A stretch of 14,988 nucleotides of DNA, taken from assembly GCA_002476905.1 (NCBI GenBank), contig DLND01000170.1, positions 1 to 14,988 of the forward strand, written 5' to 3'. Made by a program: the position numbers and the translations under genes. Shown piece by piece: positions 1 through 6,947 of the stretch. This DNA is from Flavobacteriales bacterium UBA7519. GTDB taxonomy: Bacteria > Bacteroidota > Bacteroidia > Flavobacteriales > Weeksellaceae. Positions within the stretch are counted from its first letter, which is position 1, and the number at the start of each line of letters is the position of its first letter. The notes under the pieces were generated by a model. It had not been told where the DNA came from and did not search any database. It worked only from the letters and a program-made list of their open reading frames with translations.

Positions 1-61
1 AACCGCTCAGGTCGGGCTGCGGGCGATTCAGCGGAAAATCAAAAGGGTAAAAATTAGATAG
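1..61. other. GC-rich left edge, possible tail of an upstream gene
   Basis: The first 35 bases are about 69% G+C, far above the rest of the window, and then composition drops abruptly to AT-rich sequence. On the plus strand one frame stays open from the left edge to a TAG at 59-61 and would give a basic C-terminus ending in IKRVKIR; another stays open to a TAG at 55-57. The bases CCGCT (3-7) and AGCGG (30-34) could pair across the GC-rich block. I cannot tell whether this is the end of a coding region or a GC-rich intergenic repeat, and I recognise no family. Confidence 0.2.
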
Positions 62-98
62 AAATCCTTAATTTTAAATCGAATTTAAAAATGAAATA

Positions 99-1001
99 AT
101 GTCAAACATCGAAATGATAATCGAGGAAAGAGCAGCCGATATCGGTAATTTTCTAGTTGGTAGATTGTTGCCGTTTTGTCAAAAGAGAAACGTTGGGCCA
201 TTTGTATTTATCGATCATATGGGACCGGTTGCGCTCAAAGATTATGAAAATATGGATGTTCCGCCACATCCACACATCGGACTTTCCACTTTGACATTTT
301 TGTTTGAAGGAAGCATTATGCACAGAGATTCCATTGGAACAGAAATCGAAATCAAAGAAGGCGCTGTCAATTGGATGACTGCCGGAAAGGGTGTTGCTCA
401 CTCCGAAAGAACACCAGAATATCTCAGAACTACTGATAAAAACCTCCACGGATTACAGATTTGGGTGGCGCTTCCAAAAGAACTGGAAACTATGGAACCC
501 GAGTTTTTCCATATCAACAAAGAAGATATCCCAAGTTGGATAGATAATGGAATCAATTATAAATTAATCGCTGGCGAAATCCTTGGCCGAAAATCTCCGG
601 TTCCTACTTATTCGCCGCTGTATTTCTTGGAAGTTAAAAATACACTTCAGGAAGATCGGGAAATCATTCTTGGCGATTATCTTTTTGGCGAATCTTCTCT
701 TTACATCTTAGAAGGAAACATAGAAAGTGAAGGCAATCTTTACACGCCGAAACACATCCTGATTGCCAAAGATTCCAAGCTTTGTCATTTCACATTAAAA
801 CCGAATTCTACTGTTTATATTTTCGGAGGTGAACCTTTTCCGGAACCAAGATACATCTATTGGAACTTTGTAGCTAGTTCGTTAGAATTGATTGAAGACG
901 CCAAAACCAGATGGCAAAACCACGAGTTTCCTAAAGTAATCAACGATGACGGTTATGTTCCTTTGCCGCAACAGAATAAAAATATTAAAATGAAAGAATG
1001 A
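99..1001 (+). CDS. Pirin family protein (iron-binding bicupin)
   Basis: This 300-residue protein has the full pirin architecture of two cupin domains, roughly residues 1-140 and 170-285. The iron site of the N-terminal cupin is intact: His57 and His59 in PPHPHIGL, His101 and Glu103 in GVAHSERTP. These are almost the same positions as in human pirin (His56, His58, His101, Glu103). Some bacterial pirins oxidise quercetin-like flavonols and others modulate central metabolic enzymes; the sequence does not show which applies here, so no gene symbol is given. It is cytoplasmic, with no signal peptide. The ATG at 99 follows an AT-rich leader without a clear Shine-Dalgarno. A second ATG at 91 opens only a two-codon reading frame (ATG AAA TAA) whose stop overlaps the true start. 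The stop codon at 999-1001 overlaps the ATG of the following pseudogene as ATGA. Confidence 0.93.
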   Translation: MSNIEMIIEERAADIGNFLVGRLLPFCQKRNVGPFVFIDHMGPVALKDYENMDVPPHPHIGLSTLTFLFEGSIMHRDSIGTEIEIKEGAVNWMTAGKGVAHSERTPEYLRTTDKNLHGLQIWVALPKELETMEPEFFHINKEDIPSWIDNGINYKLIAGEILGRKSPVPTYSPLYFLEVKNTLQEDREIILGDYLFGESSLYILEGNIESEGNLYTPKHILIAKDSKLCHFTLKPNSTVYIFGGEPFPEPRYIYWNFVASSLELIEDAKTRWQNHEFPKVINDDGYVPLPQQNKNIKMKE

Positions 1002-1244
1002 AAAATGTAATTATTGTAAGTCTCTTGTTAATCTTCTAATTAGCAAGCGCTCAGGTTCATAGATTTTAATACGAACTGACTTACAAACCGATTACAGATT
1101 CCAATGCAACGGATGTTGAAAGATGAATCGATTTTTTATGCCTTAACAAGGACAAGGTTGCAGAATTGATGAAGAAACTGAAAAAGCAGGAAACCCGCGA
1201 AAAATAAAAACTCAATCATTATAACAATGCTGTTGAGCTATAAA
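998..1244 (+). pseudogene. Decayed GLPGLI-like secreted protein gene
   Basis: Reading from the ATG at 998 gives a clear signal peptide start (MKNVIIVSLLLIF), a stop, LASAQVHRF, a stop, then YELTYKP. This resembles the start of GLPGLI-family proteins of Bacteroidota, which typically begin with a signal peptide followed by an (R)F-x-YE-x-x-(F/Y)KP stretch. Three stops lie in frame (TAA 1037, TAA 1067, TGA 1124). A one-base frameshift in the A-rich run near 1200-1211 then joins the frame that ends in NNAVEL at a TAA (1242-1244), like the asparagine-rich C-terminus I associate with this family. Only about 80 codons remain, where intact members have roughly 230-300, so the middle, including the GLPGLI motif itself, is deleted. 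The family's function is unknown. The ATGA overlap suggests it was once translated together with pirin. The family assignment rests on short end motifs only. Confidence 0.6.
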
Positions 1245-1274
1245 AAAGCATTCCTGAAATTCTGGAATGCTTTT
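1244..1274. terminator. Bidirectional intrinsic terminator
   Basis: GCATTCC (1249-1255) pairs with GGAATGC (1264-1270) around a loop of about 8 bases. The stem is preceded by a run of A and followed by TTTT, so it can end transcripts from both sides: the pirin-pseudogene unit from the left and the small outer-membrane protein gene from the right. It begins directly at the pseudogene's last stop codon. Confidence 0.8.
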
Positions 1275-1297
1275 CAATATATGATTTGGTGTAGAAT

Positions 1298-1735
1298 TTA
1301 GAAGTTGAAAGAAACCCCAATGCTTCCATTGTTACCAGCCTCGATGTAAGCACCCACGCTGTCATTGAAGAAGTAGCGCACACCTAAGTGAACACCCAGT
1401 GCGAAATCGCTACCCAAAACTCCAAGATCTACACCCGGATAGATGTCCCACTGGCTCGGCAAGTTCAAAGGATCTTGTAAGTGGAAATTAACTCTACCGA
1501 AAATGAAGAAGTTATTATCCTTGTTATCATCTTTATAATCACTGAAGTAAATATTTGCTCCACCTCCTAATGAAACGATTTTTGATAAACCATAGTCATA
1601 AGTTCCGGTAATACCGGTTCCGTTACCCCAAGCATTTAGACCTACCTGGAGTTTTTGGTCGCCTTTTCCTGTCCAAGCCTGTGCATAAGATAGAACACCG
1701 GCGAAAAGTCCGAATGCTAATAATAGTTTTTTCAT
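1298..1735 (-). CDS. Small outer-membrane beta-barrel protein (DUF6646-like)
   Basis: This 145-residue protein has a signal peptide at residues 1-20 (MKKLLLAFGLFAGVLSYAQA) followed by a body of alternating hydrophobic and polar stretches rich in Gly, Asn and aromatic residues. It ends in SFNF with a C-terminal Phe, as outer-membrane barrels do, and the length would fit about eight strands. It resembles the short barrels annotated DUF6646 in flavobacteria; that name is from memory and the function is unknown. There is no adhesin, enzyme or transporter motif. It stands alone: it reads toward the terminator at 1244-1274, and cydB upstream ends 152 bases before its start. A TAnnTTTG box sits 39-46 bases upstream of the ATG, so it probably has its own promoter. 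Confidence 0.75.
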   Translation of the reverse strand: MKKLLLAFGLFAGVLSYAQAWTGKGDQKLQVGLNAWGNGTGITGTYDYGLSKIVSLGGGANIYFSDYKDDNKDNNFFIFGRVNFHLQDPLNLPSQWDIYPGVDLGVLGSDFALGVHLGVRYFFNDSVGAYIEAGNNGSIGVSFNF

Positions 1736-1773
1736 AAGTGTAAGTTTATTTTTGACTAATAAAATTCAGATAT

Positions 1774-1781
1774 CAAAAATA
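1774..1781 (-). promoter_or_regulatory. Bacteroidota -7 box for the outer-membrane protein gene
   Basis: On the minus strand the bases read TATTTTTG, an exact match to the consensus TAnnTTTG. Transcription would start near 1768, leaving a leader of about 33 bases before the ATG at 1735. No TTG element lies at the usual 17-23 base spacing, so the -33 half is missing or weak. Confidence 0.45.
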
Positions 1782-1887
1782 AGACCATTAGTCAATTTTG
1801 TAGTCGCAGAGCGATTTTTTCTGTCTTTTTTTGTTGCCATAACTGCTTTTAAATGTATTTAAACAATAATTAAGACATTTCAATAGA

Positions 1888-2910
1888 TCAGCTTTTCGCC
1901 TTTGATTTCCGGCTCTGGTCACCAAAAGAAATCAGCAGATAAAATAAAAAAGGTAAAATAAATATACTCCCAAGAACCAAGGCCCAGCCAAGCGCAGCAA
2001 TCGTTTTTGGAGCCGCACTTTCATCGAAAAGCGAAAGATGCGTACCGTTTGCAAATAAAACAATATTCGGATTATGCTGATATGTCGCTGCAACCAAAAT
2101 CATAATAATCTGAAAACCTCCGAATGCCCGCACTAATAAAAACTGTTTTTTCTTAATGGCTTCATTGGTGAACAAAAGGCTAATGGTCGCCAATGTAATT
2201 ACGACGATGCCAAGTGCTTTTGAGAAAATCCAGTTGAGCAATGGAATTTGAGAATAGTAAGCGCTTAAAAAAACTAAGATACCGGTTGCTACAACATAAA
2301 CAGCAGTTTCTCGCGCTTTCTTTACCATAACAGACAATGCATCACTAAAACGGGCTTCGTGCAAAGAAAATAGTGAGGCTAGATAAGCACACAAGGAAAC
2401 AGTAAAAAAACCAACAGATATTCCAAAAGGATTGAGCCAACTGAAGATATAAAGACCTAAAAAATCTTTGGCCTCCGTATCAATAGAGCCAGAAATCGTG
2501 GCTGCAGCGATAATCCCCAGAAAGAAAGGCGTCAGCAGGCTGGAATAGTAGAAGATTTGCGTATAAATTTTCTGCCAACTGTCATCCACTGCATCGTAAT
2601 TCCTGAAGGTAAAAGCTGTTCCTCTGGCAATAATGCCAATTAGCATCAGAACAACAGGGATATGAAGATAGGTAGAAACAGTAGTATAAATAGTCGGAAA
2701 TCCAACAAATAAAATCACAACAGCAATTATCAGCCACATATGATTCGCTTCCCAGATTGGTGCGATAGATTTGGACATTATCTTTTTTGTTTTGTCACGA
2801 TAAGTTTTTTTTGAGAACAGTTCGATAATTCCTGCCCCGAAATCTGCCCCGCCGGTAATCACATAAAGACAGATTGAAATCCAAAGAAATGCAATAACAA
2901 CGTAAATCAT
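1888..2910 (-). CDS. cydB: Cytochrome bd ubiquinol oxidase subunit II
   Basis: This 340-residue, strongly hydrophobic protein has eight or nine membrane segments and matches CydB, the partner of CydA in the quinol-oxidising terminal oxidase that reduces O2 to water. The N-terminal signature is present: Asp23 in GGADFGAG, and PIWEANHMWL at 51-60 with conserved Trp53 and Asn56. Where E. coli has Trp57-Asp58, this protein has Trp53-Glu54, a conservative acid swap. The C-terminus is short, basic and cytoplasmic (RKSKAKS). The start ATG overlaps the cydA stop by four bases (ATGA), which fits translational coupling. No small CydX/CydH-like membrane peptide follows: the 152 bases downstream contain only a 24-codon basic ORF with no membrane segment. 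Confidence 0.95.
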   Translation of the reverse strand: MIYVVIAFLWISICLYVITGGADFGAGIIELFSKKTYRDKTKKIMSKSIAPIWEANHMWLIIAVVILFVGFPTIYTTVSTYLHIPVVLMLIGIIARGTAFTFRNYDAVDDSWQKIYTQIFYYSSLLTPFFLGIIAAATISGSIDTEAKDFLGLYIFSWLNPFGISVGFFTVSLCAYLASLFSLHEARFSDALSVMVKKARETAVYVVATGILVFLSAYYSQIPLLNWIFSKALGIVVITLATISLLFTNEAIKKKQFLLVRAFGGFQIIMILVAATYQHNPNIVLFANGTHLSLFDESAAPKTIAALGWALVLGSIFILPFLFYLLISFGDQSRKSKAKS

Positions 2911-4250
2911 AGCGTTTTGTTTTTAGGATTATAATTCGGGTCTGTTGGGTCATACAGTTTCGGAACCATTTTGATTTGTCTCAAAAGTAAAAATATGATA
3001 ATCAGTGATAACGAAATGAAAATCAATGTAAAAAAGTAGAAAGAATATTGGATTCCCGGCATCGGTGTCACTGCATCGATGGTTTTCATAATGCCATAAA
3101 TGATCCACGGCTGTCTGCCAACTTCTGTTACTGTCCAACCCGCTTCTAATGCGATATAACCGAATGGAATTGCTGCAACAAACATTTTTAAATACCAGCT
3201 TTTGGTCAGCCATTCTTTTTTCCAAAAAGTGGCGATGAGGTAAACGAATCCAATTAACATCATCACACTTCCAAAAAATATCATAATTTGAAAAGCATAA
3301 TGAACGACTGCTACCGGTGGCCAATGGTCTTTTGGAAAATCTTTCAGACCTTTCACTTCAGCATCAAAATCGCCCCAAGCGAGAAAACTTAATACTTTCG
3401 GAACTTTTATAGCGTATTTGATTTGTTCATTTTCCTCATCCGGAATTCCGCCAATGACGAAACTCGCACCTTTTTCAGTTTCGAAATGCGCTTCCATTGC
3501 TGCCAGTTTTACAGGTTGTCTTTTGGCGACAGACTTCGCTGCAATATCTCCGCTGATGGGCGCCAGAAGCGCACCTATAATAGCAAAACCTGCGGAGATC
3601 CTGAATGCTTTCTTATGAAAACTGACATTTCTTTTCTTTAAAACCATTAAAGCGTGAATACCCGCTACCGCAAATCCTGTTGCCGCAAAAGCAGCTACCG
3701 TCATATGAAATGCCTGTGGAAACCAAGCGTCATTAAACATCGCTTTTATCGGATCAATATTCAGATATTCTCCATTAATATAATCGAAACCAGCAGGACT
3801 GTTCATCCACGCATTCGCAGCAACAACCAAAATACCTGAAGCTAATCCGCTGACGCCAACCACCACACCACAAAACCAGTGAAACCACTTATTGAACTTT
3901 TCCCAGCCGTAAAGGAAAAAGCCAATGGCAATCGCTTCTATGAAAAAGGCTGTTCCTTCCAAGGAAAACGGCATTCCGAATATCGGGCCAGCGTGTTCCA
4001 TAAATTTAGGCCAGAGTAATCCTAACTCAAAGGATAACATCGTGCCGGAAACAGCACCTGTTGCAAATAGAATGGCGACACCTTTGCTCCATGCTTTGGT
4101 GAGACCTTTATAAACCTCATCTTTTGTTTTAAGGTATTTGTAATGAGAAAAAGCCATCAAAAACGGCATTACCATTCCCACACAGGAAAATATGATGTGG
4201 AAGCCCAGTGAAACGGCCATCTGAGATCGGGCAGCCAGAAAATCATCCAT
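2907..4250 (-). CDS. cydA: Cytochrome bd ubiquinol oxidase subunit I
   Basis: CydA carries the three hemes of bd oxidase. From the chosen ATG at 4250 the protein has 447 residues. The frame extends upstream to 4322, but MDDFLAARSQMAVSLGFH is the usual CydA start, and a near-consensus promoter box (TAACTTTA on the minus strand, 4268-4275) lies between the two starts. Visible ligands are His18 (heme b595 in E. coli numbering logic), His182 in AFHMTV and Met323 in FQIM (heme b558). Glu99 and Glu105 of the proton path are present, as is the Q-loop quinol site with Lys243 and Glu253 in AKRQPVKLAAME. GRQPW is at 378-382. At 447 residues against 522 in E. coli, this is a short-Q-loop type. cydA and cydB are a two-gene unit. 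The dedicated cydDC exporter genes are not in the window. Confidence 0.95.
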   Translation of the reverse strand: MDDFLAARSQMAVSLGFHIIFSCVGMVMPFLMAFSHYKYLKTKDEVYKGLTKAWSKGVAILFATGAVSGTMLSFELGLLWPKFMEHAGPIFGMPFSLEGTAFFIEAIAIGFFLYGWEKFNKWFHWFCGVVVGVSGLASGILVVAANAWMNSPAGFDYINGEYLNIDPIKAMFNDAWFPQAFHMTVAAFAATGFAVAGIHALMVLKKRNVSFHKKAFRISAGFAIIGALLAPISGDIAAKSVAKRQPVKLAAMEAHFETEKGASFVIGGIPDEENEQIKYAIKVPKVLSFLAWGDFDAEVKGLKDFPKDHWPPVAVVHYAFQIMIFFGSVMMLIGFVYLIATFWKKEWLTKSWYLKMFVAAIPFGYIALEAGWTVTEVGRQPWIIYGIMKTIDAVTPMPGIQYSFYFFTLIFISLSLIIIFLLLRQIKMVPKLYDPTDPNYNPKNKTL

Positions 4251-4370
4251 AATTTCAATTTTTATTGTAAAGTTAGGATTTAATGATGTTACAATCACAT
4301 ATAAGAAGAAGAGAAATATCATATTCGTAATGACTTTTGGTTGATATTTTTCACTAATTCTGAAAACAAA

Positions 4371-4396
4371 AAAATCCTGAAATTTTTCAGGATTTT
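4371..4396. terminator. Intrinsic terminator, probably of the prolyl oligopeptidase gene
   Basis: AAAATCCTGA (4371-4380) and TCAGGATTTT (4387-4396) form a perfect 10-bp stem around a 6-base loop, with A runs on the left, so on the minus strand the hairpin is followed by a T-rich tract. The only minus-strand gene that could use it is the oligopeptidase ending at 4607, over 200 bases away. It lies upstream of cydA and insulates that gene. The unusual distance is explained if the MITE-like element at 4399-4600 is an insertion. Confidence 0.75.
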
Positions 4397-4398
4397 AA

Positions 4399-4600
4399 GA
4401 GCCTATTTAAATTTTATTGCTTTCTCTTAATTTTCTAAATCAAAATAAACTTTGTTTGTTTTCTACTTTAACATTAATGATTTCAGTGAATTAAGTCACT
4501 TATTATTAAGAAATCATCAATTGATTTTCATTAAGAAATTTAAGCTAAATTACCTTAATTTTCTTACTGTTAAAAATAAATTACAAATTTAAACAGCCTC
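4399..4600. mobile_element. MITE-like 202-bp non-autonomous element
   Basis: The left end reads GAGCCTATTTAAATTT (4399-4414). The right end, AAATTTAAACAGCCTC (4585-4600), is its inverted complement at 14 of 16 positions. The left end is preceded by TAA (4396-4398) and the right end followed by TAA (4601-4603), as expected of a 3-bp target duplication. The interior is very AT-rich and has no credible ORF. It contains a direct repeat ATTAAGAAAT (4505-4514 and 4530-4539) and a palindrome ATCAATTGAT (4516-4525). A TNA duplication and ends of the type GAGnCTG fit miniature elements mobilised by IS5-like transposases, but that parentage is inference. Removing it would put the terminator about 10 bases after the upstream stop codon, the normal spacing. 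This element fills most of the gene-free stretch 4251-4606; the rest is the terminator and the cydA leader. Confidence 0.55.
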
Positions 4601-4606
4601 TAAGTA

Positions 4607-6733
4607 TTATTTTGATGATTTCAGAGATCTGATTCCCATTTCATAAAGTGCAAAACTGAGCAGGTCAGCATTTTCACCAATGATCTGTTCTGTAGATCTT
4701 CCTGCACCATGACCTGCATTTTTTTCAATTCTGAGTAATATCGGATTGCTGCAAGCTTGCTTTTCCTGTAGCTCTGCCCCGAATTTGAAGGAGTGTGCAG
4801 GAACCACACGATCATCATGATCACTCGTGATAATCATAGTAGAAGGGTAGCAGGTTCCGGCTTTTACGTTGTGAACAGGTGAGTAAGACTTGAGGTATTC
4901 GAACATTTCCTTGCTGTCTTCAGCGGTTCCGTAATCGTAGGACCAGCCCGCTCCGGCTGTGAACTTATTGTATCGCAGCATATCCAGAACACCAACTCCG
5001 GGGAACGCCACTTTTGCCAGATCCGGTCGCATCGTCATCGTCGCACCCACTAGCAAACCGCCGTTGGAACGGCCTGAGAGCGCCATATATTCTTTGGAAG
5101 TGTAACCTTTTGCCTGCAGATATTCGCCGGCAGCAATGAAATCTTCAAACACATTTTTCTTTTGCTGTTTTGTGCCTGCATCGTGCCATTTCTTGCCATA
5201 CTCGCCACCGCCTCGGATGTTTGGAACCGCATAGATTCCGCCATTTTCCATCCAGATCGCATTCACAACCGAGAATGCAGGCTGAAGGCTGATGTTGAAT
5301 CCACCATAGGAATAAAGAAGGGTGGGATTTTTACCATCCAGCTTTTTTCCTTTCTTATAGTTGATCATCATCGGAATTTTTGTACCATCTTTTGAAGTGT
5401 AAAAAACCTGTTCGGACACATAATCTTCCGGGCTGAATTTTACTTTTGGCTTCTGGTAGATCTCCGATTTTCCTGACGCTACATTATACTTGTAAATAGT
5501 TCCCGGCGTAATATAGTTGGTAAATGAGTAATAGATATCTTTATCCTCTTTTTTGCCGCCAAATCCAGAAACCGTTCCTTTGCCTGGTAATGCAATTTCT
5601 CTTACCATTTTCCCCGTTTTGTCAAATTGCTTCACAAGGCTGATGGCATCTTTCATATATTTTCCGAAGAAGTAACCGCCAGCCTCAGAAACGCTGAGTA
5701 CATTCTCCGTTTCTGGGATCACATCTTTCCAGTTTTCTGGGCTTGGATTTTTGATGCTTACTTTTACAAGCTTCATATTCGGAGCATCTTTATCCGTGAA
5801 GATGAAAAGATCATCACCCTGAGTATCCACAATATTAGCATTGATGTCAAAACCTTTGTTGATTTGCACAAAATCGCCACCGTTTTTCAGATCTTTTATA
5901 TACAGTTCGTTTCCGTTGGTTGCGTTGGCTGCAGAGATGATGAGAAATCTCTGATCTTCTGAAACACCTGCAGACAGATATCTTCTGGGTGTTTTTTCGC
6001 CGCCGAAAATCAGCTGATCTTCGGATTGTTTTGTGCCCAGTTTATGGAAATAAACCTTGTGTTTATCCGTCATTCCGGAAAGAACCGTTCCTTCTTTTGG
6101 TTTGTCATAGCTGGAGTAGTAGAAACCTTCATCACCTTTCCAAGCAATGCCACTGAATTTCACATCCACAATTGTTTCATCAATTTGTTTTTTGCTGATG
6201 GCATCGATGATGATGATTTTATTCCAGTCGCTTCCACCTTCAGAAATAGAGTAGGCGGCAAGATTCCCTTTTTTGTTGAACGACAGGTTGGAAAGTGAGG
6301 TAGTGCCTTTCTCAGAAAACGTATTAGGATCTAGGAAAACCTCGACTTTTTTGGTTTTGTTATTAGTTCTGTAAAGTACCGATTGTGCTTGTAACCCGTT
6401 ATTTTTGTAATAATAAGTATAATCACCTTCTTTGAAGGGTGCTCCTATTTTTTCATAGTTCCAGATGTCCCGCAACTGATTCTTAATGGTTTCTCTGAAA
6501 GGGATTTTGGAGAGATAGTTTTGGCTATAAGCCACCTCTTCGTCTACCCATTTTTTTGTAGCTTCGGAATCATTTTCCAGATCACGGAAAGGATCTGCGA
6601 CCTGTGTCCCGAAATAATTGTCGGTTTGATTACCTTTCTGGGCTTTTGGGTAATTATGTTTTGCCATAGACTGTGCATTGACTCCTGTGTAGAAAACGAC
6701 TGCGGCTGCAGTCAGGATTGAGAATCGTTTCAT
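4607..6733 (-). CDS. Secreted prolyl oligopeptidase (S9A family serine peptidase)
   Basis: From the ATG at 6733 the protein has 708 residues, matching pig prolyl oligopeptidase (710). Residues 1-20 are a signal peptide ending GVNA, so it is exported, probably to the periplasm. About residues 80-430 form the seven-bladed propeller that gates the active site, and 435-708 the alpha/beta-hydrolase domain. The triad is intact: Ser556 in SGRSNGG, Asp640 in DHDDRV and His674 in AGHGAG. Arg642, equivalent to the proline-substrate-binding Arg643 of the pig enzyme, is also present. It should cleave short peptides after proline. The reading frame extends to 6778, but that start adds 15 residues before the signal peptide and lies upstream of the likely promoter at 6754-6761. 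It is a single-gene unit whose terminator now lies beyond the element at 4399-4600. Confidence 0.95.
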   Translation of the reverse strand: MKRFSILTAAAVVFYTGVNAQSMAKHNYPKAQKGNQTDNYFGTQVADPFRDLENDSEATKKWVDEEVAYSQNYLSKIPFRETIKNQLRDIWNYEKIGAPFKEGDYTYYYKNNGLQAQSVLYRTNNKTKKVEVFLDPNTFSEKGTTSLSNLSFNKKGNLAAYSISEGGSDWNKIIIIDAISKKQIDETIVDVKFSGIAWKGDEGFYYSSYDKPKEGTVLSGMTDKHKVYFHKLGTKQSEDQLIFGGEKTPRRYLSAGVSEDQRFLIISAANATNGNELYIKDLKNGGDFVQINKGFDINANIVDTQGDDLFIFTDKDAPNMKLVKVSIKNPSPENWKDVIPETENVLSVSEAGGYFFGKYMKDAISLVKQFDKTGKMVREIALPGKGTVSGFGGKKEDKDIYYSFTNYITPGTIYKYNVASGKSEIYQKPKVKFSPEDYVSEQVFYTSKDGTKIPMMINYKKGKKLDGKNPTLLYSYGGFNISLQPAFSVVNAIWMENGGIYAVPNIRGGGEYGKKWHDAGTKQQKKNVFEDFIAAGEYLQAKGYTSKEYMALSGRSNGGLLVGATMTMRPDLAKVAFPGVGVLDMLRYNKFTAGAGWSYDYGTAEDSKEMFEYLKSYSPVHNVKAGTCYPSTMIITSDHDDRVVPAHSFKFGAELQEKQACSNPILLRIEKNAGHGAGRSTEQIIGENADLLSFALYEMGIRSLKSSK

Positions 6734-6753
6734 TTTTATTTTTTGATGATTTT

Positions 6754-6761
6754 CAAAATTA
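6754..6761 (-). promoter_or_regulatory. Bacteroidota -7 box for the prolyl oligopeptidase gene
   Basis: The minus strand reads TAATTTTG here, an exact TAnnTTTG match. The start of transcription would be near 6748, giving a leader of about 15 bases before the ATG at 6733. No TTG lies at the standard spacing. Just upstream is a perfect 10-bp palindrome, CAAAGCTTTG (6776-6785), which could be a protein site or chance. Confidence 0.4.
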
Positions 6762-6778
6762 ATAAAAAATATGTCCAA

Positions 6779-6923
6779 AGCTTTGTTTACGAGGATAAAA
6801 TAATATAAATTTTAATTTGTATCAAGGATATTAAAAATGCAGCGCCTACAGCTATAAGGGTTTTGTACGGGTTAAAAAAAGTTAATTTATTTTACTCTGA
6901 AAAAACATTAGCCTGTAAAAGAT
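6779..6923. promoter_or_regulatory. Divergent intergenic region with a locally GC-rich patch
   Basis: This spacer separates the minus-strand oligopeptidase from the plus-strand glycosyltransferase run. It is AT-rich except for about 6836-6870, which contains GCAGCGCCTACAGC and a following GTACGGG. I see no ORF, hairpin terminator or RNA gene. It is the obvious place for regulatory sites acting on either side, but no operator can be named. Confidence 0.3.
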
Positions 6924-6931
6924 TATCTTTG
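6924..6931 (+). promoter_or_regulatory. Bacteroidota -7 box for the GT2-tgt-permease run
   Basis: TATCTTTG is an exact TAnnTTTG match, 16 bases upstream of the glycosyltransferase ATG at 6948. The leader would be only about 10 bases. No clear TTG element is seen at the -33 spacing. Confidence 0.5.
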
Positions 6932-6947
6932 CAAATTATTTTACTGG

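Noticed and set aside
153-449. Antisense ORF inside the pirin gene, and similar long antisense frames such as 5627-5962 and 9751-10155
   Set aside because: Each lies opposite a well-conserved gene, resembles no family, and has no promoter or start context of its own.
1766-1840. 24-codon ORF downstream of cydB as a CydX-like subunit
   Set aside because: It is basic and polar with no membrane segment, and it overlaps the promoter box of the next gene.
4251-4322. Upstream extension of cydA to 4322
   Set aside because: It adds 24 residues before the standard CydA start MDDFLAARSQMAVS and probably lies upstream of the promoter.
4584-4591. Promoter box TAAATTTG on the minus strand for cydA
   Set aside because: It lies in the right inverted repeat of the MITE-like element, has no -33 partner, and a terminator stands between it and cydA.
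6734-6778. Upstream extension of the oligopeptidase to 6778
   Set aside because: It places 15 extra residues before a clear signal peptide and begins upstream of the TAnnTTTG box at 6754-6761.
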